NCBI RefSeq assembly: GCF_022374875.2
Contig: NZ_CP092427.2
Coordinates: 248,001 to 312,000 of the forward strand
Reading direction: 5' to 3'
DNA length: 64,000 nt
From: Mycolicibacterium rufum
GTDB taxonomy: Bacteria; Actinomycetota; Actinomycetes; Mycobacteriales; Mycobacteriaceae
The translations under genes were made by a program, and so were the position numbers. Below, piece after piece: positions 58,525 to 64,000 of the stretch. Position 1 is the first letter of the stretch, and every line of letters begins with the position of its first letter. Below the pieces are notes generated by a model that was not told the DNA's origin, ran no database searches, and was given only the letters and a program-made list of their open reading frames with translations.

Positions 58525-58571
58525 GGGCCGAAAGCCCCTAGGAATTCGAACCCACTCCGCTACTACACTCT

Positions 58572-58593
58572 GTCGTAGATTGGTCGTAGACTG
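58572..58593 (+). promoter_or_regulatory. Tandem 11-bp direct repeat upstream of cydA
   Basis: gtcgtagattg and gtcgtagactg lie head to tail (10 of 11 identical), 27 nt before ATG 58620. One-helical-turn direct repeats are typical binding sites for OmpR-type regulators. Confidence 0.6.
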
Positions 58594-58619
58594 ACCGAGT
58601 AGACCTTGGGAGTGGGCCC

Positions 58620-60077
58620 ATGAACGCGTTGGACGTGTCGCGGTGGCAGTTCGGTATCACCACCGTCTACCACTTCATCTTCGTCCCGCTCACCATCGGC
58701 CTGGCCCCGTTGATCGCCGTCATGCAGACGGTGTGGCACGTCACCGGCAACCCCTCCTGGTACCGGCTGACCCGCTTCTTCGGCAAGCTGTTCCTGATCA
58801 ACTTCGCCCTGGGCGTCGCCACCGGCATCGTCCAGGAGTTCCAGTTCGGCATGAACTGGAGCGAGTACTCGAAGTTCGTCGGTGACATCTTCGGTGCGCC
58901 ACTGGCGTTCGAAGGCCTGATCGCGTTCTTCTTCGAGTCGACGTTCATCGGGCTGTGGATCTTCGGCTGGAATCGGCTCCCCAAGGCCCTGCACCTGGTG
59001 TGCATCTGGATCGTCGCGTTCGGCGTGAACGCCTCGGCATACTTCATCATCGCGGCGAACTCGTTCATGCAGCATCCCGTCGGCGCCCGGTTCAACCCCG
59101 AGAGCGGCCGCGCCGAACTCACTGATTTCGGCGCGCTGCTGACCAACAACACAGCGATCTGGGCGTTCCTGCACGCGGTCAGCGGTGCGTTCCTGACCGC
59201 CGGCGCGTTCGTGGCCGGTGTCTCGGCGTGGCTGATGGTGCGCGACGCGCGTTCCTCCGACGCCACCGACAGCCGCTCGATGTACCGGCCCGCGACGATG
59301 CTCGGCGCTTCGGTGGCTCTGGTGGCCGCGGTGGGCTTGTTCTTCACCGGCGACATCCAGGGCAAGCTGATGTTCGTCCAGCAGCCGATGAAGATGGCCT
59401 CGGCGGAATCGTTGTGCCACACCGAGACCGACCCGAAGTTCTCCGTGCTGACCGTCGGCACGCACAACAACTGCGACAGCGTGACCCACCTGATCGAGGT
59501 GCCCTACGTGCTCCCGTTCCTGGCGGAGAGCAAGTTCAGCGGGGTCACGCTTGAGGGCGTGCAGGATCTGCAGCAGCAGTATCAGGACAAGTTCGGCCCC
59601 GGTGACTACCGGCCCAACCTGTTCGTGACCTACTGGGCGTTCCGCGCGATGATCGGGCTGCTGCTCGTCCCGGTCGCCTTCGCCCTGCTCAGTCTGTGGT
59701 TCACCCGGGGCGGACGGATTCCCGACCAGCGCTGGTACGGCCGGTTCGGCATCCTCACCATCCCCACGCCGTTCCTGGCCAACTCGGCAGGCTGGGTGTT
59801 CACCGAGATGGGCAGACAGCCCTGGGTGGTGGTGCCCAATCCGACCGGCGACCAATTGGTGCGGATGACGGTGCAGGACGGGGTGTCCGGGCACTCCGCG
59901 GGGCTGGTGTTGTTCTCCCTGGCCACCTTCACCCTCGTCTACGGCGTGCTCGCGGTGATCTGGTTCTGGCTGATGCGTCGCTATGTCGTGGAGGGTCCGC
60001 AGGAGCACGACTCCGAACCCGCCCCGCCGACGACGCCCAGCGACGACGACGTCGCTCCCCTGTCCTTTGCCTACTGA
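58620..60077 (+). CDS. cydA: Cytochrome bd quinol oxidase subunit I
   Basis: 485 residues with nine helices. The haem b595 ligand His is in VYHFIFVPLT. The conserved Glu pair is in AFEGLIAFFFESTF, and the haem b558 ligands are near HAVSGAF and PMKMASAE. The GRQPW motif is intact (EMGRQPWVV). The short Q-loop carries two cysteines (ESLCHTE, HNNCDSV) matching the disulfide described in mycobacterial bd oxidases. The Shine-Dalgarno GGGAGTGGG precedes ATG. High-affinity oxygen reductase for hypoxia and respiratory stress. Confidence 0.97.
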   Translation: MNALDVSRWQFGITTVYHFIFVPLTIGLAPLIAVMQTVWHVTGNPSWYRLTRFFGKLFLINFALGVATGIVQEFQFGMNWSEYSKFVGDIFGAPLAFEGLIAFFFESTFIGLWIFGWNRLPKALHLVCIWIVAFGVNASAYFIIAANSFMQHPVGARFNPESGRAELTDFGALLTNNTAIWAFLHAVSGAFLTAGAFVAGVSAWLMVRDARSSDATDSRSMYRPATMLGASVALVAAVGLFFTGDIQGKLMFVQQPMKMASAESLCHTETDPKFSVLTVGTHNNCDSVTHLIEVPYVLPFLAESKFSGVTLEGVQDLQQQYQDKFGPGDYRPNLFVTYWAFRAMIGLLLVPVAFALLSLWFTRGGRIPDQRWYGRFGILTIPTPFLANSAGWVFTEMGRQPWVVVPNPTGDQLVRMTVQDGVSGHSAGLVLFSLATFTLVYGVLAVIWFWLMRRYVVEGPQEHDSEPAPPTTPSDDDVAPLSFAY

Positions 60078-60091
60078 GAGGACGCGACACC

Positions 60092-61132
60092 ATGGGACTG
60101 CAGGAACTCTGGTTCTTCCTCATCGCGGCACTGTTCCTCGGCTTCCTCGTGCTCGAGGGGTTCGACTTCGGCGTCGGCATGCTGATGATCCCGTTCGGCG
60201 CCGTCGGGGCGGGCGACCCCGAGCAGCACCGCCGGGCGGCGCTGAACACCATCGGACCGGTGTGGGACGCCAACGAGGTCTGGCTGATCACCGCCGGCGC
60301 AGCGATGTTCGCGGCGTTCCCGAACTGGTACGCCACGGTGTTCTCGTCGCTGTATCTACCGCTGCTGGCGATCCTCTTCGGCATGATCCTGCGCATCGTC
60401 GGCATCGAATGGCGTGGCAAGGTCGACGATCCGCGATGGCGCGGCTGGGCCGACATCGGCATCGCGGTCGGCTCCTGGCTGCCCGCGATCCTCTGGGGCG
60501 TCGCGTTCGCCGTTCTGGTGCAAGGCCTTCCGATCGACGCCGACGGACGGTCGCAGGCCACGCTGACCGACGTCGTCAACGTCTACACCCTGCTCGGTGG
60601 GCTGGCCACCGCGTCGCTGTTCGCGTTCTACGGCGCGGTGTTCGTCGCGCTCAAGACCGCAGGACCGGTGCGCGAGGACGCGTTCCGATTCGCGCGCATC
60701 CTGTCGGTGCCGGTGGTCGTGCTCGCCGGCGGATTCGGACTGTGGACCCAGGTGGCGCATGGGAAGACGTGGACGTGGGTGGCACTCGCGGCCGCCGTCG
60801 TCGCGCTGCTGACCGCCGTGTGGCTGATGTGGAGTCACGAGCGGGAGGGGGTCGCGTTCTTCTCGACGATCGTCGTCGTCGCGGCCGTCGCGGTGCTGCT
60901 GTTCGGCTCGCTGTACCCGAACCTGTTGCCCTCCACGCTCGATCCCGCCTGGAGCGTGACGATCTACAACGGCTCGTCGACGCCGTACACACTGAAGATC
61001 ATGACGTGGGCGTCGCTGACGCTGCTGCCGTTGGTGATCGGCTACCAGGCCTGGACGTACTGGGTATTCCGCAAACGCATCACGGCCGACGCGATTCCGG
61101 CCTCCGTCGGATTGTCGAGGCACCCGTCCTGA
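60092..61132 (+). CDS. cydB: Cytochrome bd quinol oxidase subunit II
   Basis: 346 residues with eight or nine helices. Family opening LQELWFFLIAALFLGFLVLEGFDFGVG and the block NTIGPVWDANEVWLITAGAAMFAAFP. GAGAGGA precedes ATG 60092, 14 bp after the cydA stop. The stop TGA overlaps the proposed CTG start of cydD. Confidence 0.97.
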   Translation: MGLQELWFFLIAALFLGFLVLEGFDFGVGMLMIPFGAVGAGDPEQHRRAALNTIGPVWDANEVWLITAGAAMFAAFPNWYATVFSSLYLPLLAILFGMILRIVGIEWRGKVDDPRWRGWADIGIAVGSWLPAILWGVAFAVLVQGLPIDADGRSQATLTDVVNVYTLLGGLATASLFAFYGAVFVALKTAGPVREDAFRFARILSVPVVVLAGGFGLWTQVAHGKTWTWVALAAAVVALLTAVWLMWSHEREGVAFFSTIVVVAAVAVLLFGSLYPNLLPSTLDPAWSVTIYNGSSTPYTLKIMTWASLTLLPLVIGYQAWTYWVFRKRITADAIPASVGLSRHPS

Positions 61133-62748
61133 CCGAGAACCCGCGCGCCCCCGTCGACCCGCGGCTGTGGCGGGCCTCGACGGCGATGCGCCGGTTCCTG
61201 GCCGCCACCACAGTGTGCGGGGTGGTCATCGCGGGCGCGACGATCGGCTCGTCGGTGGTGCTCGCGGCGATCGTCGCCCGCGTGATCACCGACCCGGCGT
61301 CACGGTCGGTGGATGGGCTGGCCGGGCCCATCGCGATCCTGGCGGCACTGTGGGGTGTTCGCACCGTGGCGCAGTGGCTGCAGGGCCGGCTCGCCCAGCG
61401 CGGCGCCAGCACGGTCATCGCCGATCTCACCGATCAGGTGCTGCGGACCGCCACCGCGCTGCCACCGCGCGACCTCAATCGGCGACGCGACGACGCCGCA
61501 GCCGTCGTGACGCGCGGCCTCGACGGCCTGCGCGTCTACTTCACCACCTATCTGCCGTCGCTGTTCCTGGCGGCGATCCTGACCCCGGCCACGATCGCGG
61601 TGATCGCACTGTTCGACTGGCAGTCGGCCGTGATCGTGCTGATCGCGTTGCCGCTCATCCCGATCTTCATGATCCTCATCGGGCTGGCCACCGAGGACCG
61701 GTCGGCCGCCGCGCTGGCCGCGATGACCACGCTGCAGGCCCGCCTCCTCGACCTGGTCGCCGGACTGCCCACCCTGCGCGCCCTCGGGCGGGCCGAGGGG
61801 TCCGTCACCAGGATCGCCGAACTGAACGCCGCACACCGGCGCTCGGCGATGGCGACGATGCGGATCGCGTTCCTGTCCGCGCTGGTGCTCGAGCTGCTCG
61901 CCACCCTCGGCGTCGCGCTGGTGGCGGTCAGCGTGGGAATGCGCCTGGTGTACGGGCACATTCCGCTGAGCGCCGCGCTGACCGCACTGCTGCTGGCCCC
62001 CGAGGTCTTCTGGCCGCTGCGCCGCGTCGGAGCCGCGTTCCACTCCGCCCAGGACGGAAAGACCGCGGTGCAGGCGGCGTTCCGCTTCATCGACAGCACG
62101 CAGCCGCCGGCGGCCGGCGCCCGCATCCTGCCGGGCGGTCCGCTCACCGTCGAGGTCGTCGCCCCCGAGATGGTGGCCGAACCGGGCCGGGTGACGGTAC
62201 TCACCGGGCCCAACGGCATCGGGAAATCCACCCTGCTGCAGGCGATTCTCGGCCTTGACGCCCCCGGTGACGGGCGCATCCGTGTCAACGGTGTCGACGT
62301 CGCCGATCTCGATCCGCAGCACTGGTGGTCAGAGGTGGCGTGGCTCGCGCAGCGCCCCGTGCTGATCCCCGGCACCGTCCGGGACAACCTCGAGTTGTTC
62401 GCACCCCTGCCCGATCTGCATGACGCCTGTGCCGCAACATGTTTCGACGAGGTGCTGGCCGGCCTCCCGGAGGGGCTGGACACCGTCATCGGTCAGGGCG
62501 GGCTCGGCCTGTCGCTGGGACAGCGGCAGCGTCTCGGGCTGGCCCGGGTGCTCGGCTCGCCCGCGCGGGTGCTGCTGTTCGACGAACCGACCGCCCACCT
62601 CGACGCGCCGACGGAGGCGCGGGTGCTGCGCGCGATCGCCGACCGCGCCGCACGCGGAGCGACCGTGATCGTGGTCGGCCACCGGGATCCCGTGCTCGCG
62701 ATCGGCGACACCGTGGTCCACATGGGGGGCGTCCATGTGGGCGTATGA
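61129..62748 (+). CDS. cydD: ABC transporter CydD (cytochrome bd assembly)
   Basis: 539 residues from CTG 61129, or 520 from ATG 61186. The conserved CydD opening (PVDPRLWRAS...RRFL) lies upstream of the ATG, which favours the CTG (overlapping the cydB stop as CTGA). Six helices are followed by an ABC domain: Walker A TGPNGIGKST, Q-loop WLAQRP, signature LSLGQRQRLGLAR and Walker B VLLFDEPTAHLD. CydDC exports or controls thiols/haem needed for bd oxidase assembly. Confidence 0.92.
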   Translation: MTENPRAPVDPRLWRASTAMRRFLAATTVCGVVIAGATIGSSVVLAAIVARVITDPASRSVDGLAGPIAILAALWGVRTVAQWLQGRLAQRGASTVIADLTDQVLRTATALPPRDLNRRRDDAAAVVTRGLDGLRVYFTTYLPSLFLAAILTPATIAVIALFDWQSAVIVLIALPLIPIFMILIGLATEDRSAAALAAMTTLQARLLDLVAGLPTLRALGRAEGSVTRIAELNAAHRRSAMATMRIAFLSALVLELLATLGVALVAVSVGMRLVYGHIPLSAALTALLLAPEVFWPLRRVGAAFHSAQDGKTAVQAAFRFIDSTQPPAAGARILPGGPLTVEVVAPEMVAEPGRVTVLTGPNGIGKSTLLQAILGLDAPGDGRIRVNGVDVADLDPQHWWSEVAWLAQRPVLIPGTVRDNLELFAPLPDLHDACAATCFDEVLAGLPEGLDTVIGQGGLGLSLGQRQRLGLARVLGSPARVLLFDEPTAHLDAPTEARVLRAIADRAARGATVIVVGHRDPVLAIGDTVVHMGGVHVGV

Positions 62749-64000
62749 GCTGCTGCGGCCCCGGATGTCGCGGGTCGCGTTGGCGGTCCTGTTCGGCGTG
62801 CTGTCGCTGGGCAGCGCGCTGGCCCTGGCGGGAGTGTCGGCGTGGCTGATCACCCGCGCCTGGCAGATGCCGCCCGTGCTGGACCTGACGGTCGCGGTGG
62901 TCGCCGTCCGCGCATTCGGCATCTCCCGCGGCGTCCTCGGCTACTGCGAGCGGCTGGCCTCCCACGACGCCGCGCTGCGGTCGGCCGGGTCGGCCCGCGA
63001 ACAGCTCTTCGCCCGGCTCGCGACCGCACCAGCGGACGCCGTGTTGCGCCGGCACAGCGGCGAACTCGTCGCGCAGGCCGGCGCCGGCATCGACGCCCTG
63101 TCCGACGTGCTGGTCCGCGCCGTCGTGCCGATCTGCGTCGCGGCCGTGCTGGGCGTAGCCGCGGTCGGCGCCGTCGGACTGATCTCCCCCGCAGCGGCCG
63201 CGGTCCTCGCGGTGTGCATGCTGATCGCCGGGGTGCTCGCCCCCGCTCTTGCCGCACGCGCCGCCTCTCACGCAGAAGATATTGCTGCACAACATCATTC
63301 GCAGCGCGACACGGCCGCCATGCTCGCACTCGAACACGCCCCGGAACTGCGGGTCAGCGGGCGGCTGGCCGGCATTCTCGCCGACGCCCGTGACGAGCAG
63401 CGCCGCTGGGGACGTGCGATGGACCACGCCGCGGCACCGGCAGCACTCGCGGCGGCCACGCCCACCGCCGCGATCGGGGTCAGCGTGCTCGGCGCGCTGG
63501 TCGCCGGCATCGCGCTGTCGAACGCGGTCGCACCGACCACCGTCGCGGTCCTGATGTTGCTGCCGCTGTCAGCCTTCGAGGCGATGACCGCTCTTCCGGG
63601 CGCCGCCGTCACGCTGACCCGGGCCCGGATCGCCGCCCGGCGGCTGCGCGCCCTCACCGAGCCGGCCGCCGACGACGGCCGCCGCCCTGACGTGACGCCC
63701 CTGCACCTCGAGCCCGGTGAGCGCGTCGCCGTGGTCGGGCCGAGCGGCTGCGGCAAGACCACGCTGTTGATGCGCACCGAGGGCACGTTCTTCGCCGAGG
63801 ATGCGCACCTGTTCGCCACCACGGTGCGGGACAACCTGCTGGTGGCCCGCGGTGACGCCACCGACGCGGACCTGACCGATGCGCTGAGCCGGGTGGGGCT
63901 GGGCCGCTGGCTCGACGAGCTGCCCGACGGGCTGTCGACCGTGCTCACCGGCGGCGCCGCGTCGGTGTCGGCGGGTCAGCGCCGCCGGCTGCTGCTCGCC
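62735..64000 (+). CDS. cydC: ABC transporter CydC (cytochrome bd assembly), 5' part
   Basis: 421 residues before the window edge. ATG 62735 overlaps cydD by 14 bp. Six helices (LSLGSALALAGVSAWLITRAWQ opens as in CydC), then an ABC domain with Walker A GPSGCGKTT at ~334 and the Q-loop-like FFAEDAHLFATTVRDN at ~352. The spacing between them is only about 10 residues, far shorter than in CydD here. The signature region reads VSAGQRRRL. It continues beyond the window. Confidence 0.93.
   Translation, partial: MWAYELLRPRMSRVALAVLFGVLSLGSALALAGVSAWLITRAWQMPPVLDLTVAVVAVRAFGISRGVLGYCERLASHDAALRSAGSAREQLFARLATAPADAVLRRHSGELVAQAGAGIDALSDVLVRAVVPICVAAVLGVAAVGAVGLISPAAAAVLAVCMLIAGVLAPALAARAASHAEDIAAQHHSQRDTAAMLALEHAPELRVSGRLAGILADARDEQRRWGRAMDHAAAPAALAAATPTAAIGVSVLGALVAGIALSNAVAPTTVAVLMLLPLSAFEAMTALPGAAVTLTRARIAARRLRALTEPAADDGRRPDVTPLHLEPGERVAVVGPSGCGKTTLLMRTEGTFFAEDAHLFATTVRDNLLVARGDATDADLTDALSRVGLGRWLDELPDGLSTVLTGGAASVSAGQRRRLLLA

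Noticed and set aside
57840..58619. CRP site TGTGA-N6-TCACA upstream of cydA
   Set aside because: Only half-site-like fragments; no match with both arms at correct spacing.

Overview
This is a high-GC actinobacterial chromosome segment, almost certainly from a Mycolicibacterium-type mycobacterium. The evidence is the gene content and order: lysX, a membrane esterase, uvrA, a metallo-beta-lactamase-fold gene, a universal stress protein, an MFS exporter, uvrB, a DUF402 gene, coaE fused to a GrpB domain, rpsA, polA, a DUF35/thiolase-like pair, pdtaR, an Rv1625c-type adenylate cyclase and cydABDC. From memory this is the Rv1640c-to-Rv1620c block of M. tuberculosis, read in the opposite direction and with many insertions. 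Other mycobacterial features are an LpqH-type lipoprotein, a cutinase, a PE-PPE-domain esterase, a Dps2-like ferritin, and frequent TANNNT-N6-8-start leaderless promoters.

Layout. 1-3.5 kb: 3' part of lysX, a membrane esterase and a small hypothetical. 3.5-9.1 kb: an accessory locus with a CHAT-domain cysteine-protease-like protein coupled to a helical-repeat protein, plus a coupled pair of large unknown genes and a small membrane protein. 9.1-19.1 kb: lipoprotein, winged-helix protein, uvrA, MBL protein, class I aldolase, Usp, a Pro/Ala-rich secreted protein with an 18-bp tandem repeat, cutinase, two SMR exporters and tRNA-Cys. 19.2-25.1 kb: MFS exporter, uvrB, DUF402, exported protein, coaE. 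25.1-27.4 kb: an ECF sigma factor that carries its own zinc-finger and membrane-anchored tail. It is flanked by two small secreted cysteine proteins whose upstream regions share an ECF-like bipartite promoter with identical 15-nt spacing.

27.5-34.5 kb: rpsA, a PrsW-type protease, a TRIC channel, a thioesterase and polA. 34.6-38 kb: a TetR-hydrolase operon and a divergent LysR-hydrolase pair, each with a visible operator-like palindrome. 38.1-40.2 kb: DUF35/thiolase-like pair, DUF167 protein and a 57-aa secreted peptide. 40.2-45.3 kb: complete livK-livHMGF branched-chain amino-acid ABC transporter. 45.5-54.6 kb: pdtaR, tRNA-Leu, PE-PPE esterase, DUF998, nitrilase-like protein, adenylate cyclase, Dps, DUF2339 and a two-component system. 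54.7-57.3 kb: polar amino-acid ABC transporter. 57.3-64 kb: a 584-bp noncoding stretch with a strong hairpin, an HdeD-like protein, and cydABDC (cydC runs off the end).

The strongest candidates for an undescribed system are the sigma-factor/two-secreted-protein regulon (25.1-27.5 kb) and the CHAT locus (3.5-9.1 kb). A 19-bp motif repeated in three divergent intergenic regions is also notable. Function calls rest on reading the translated sequences and on recalled family knowledge; no database search was run.
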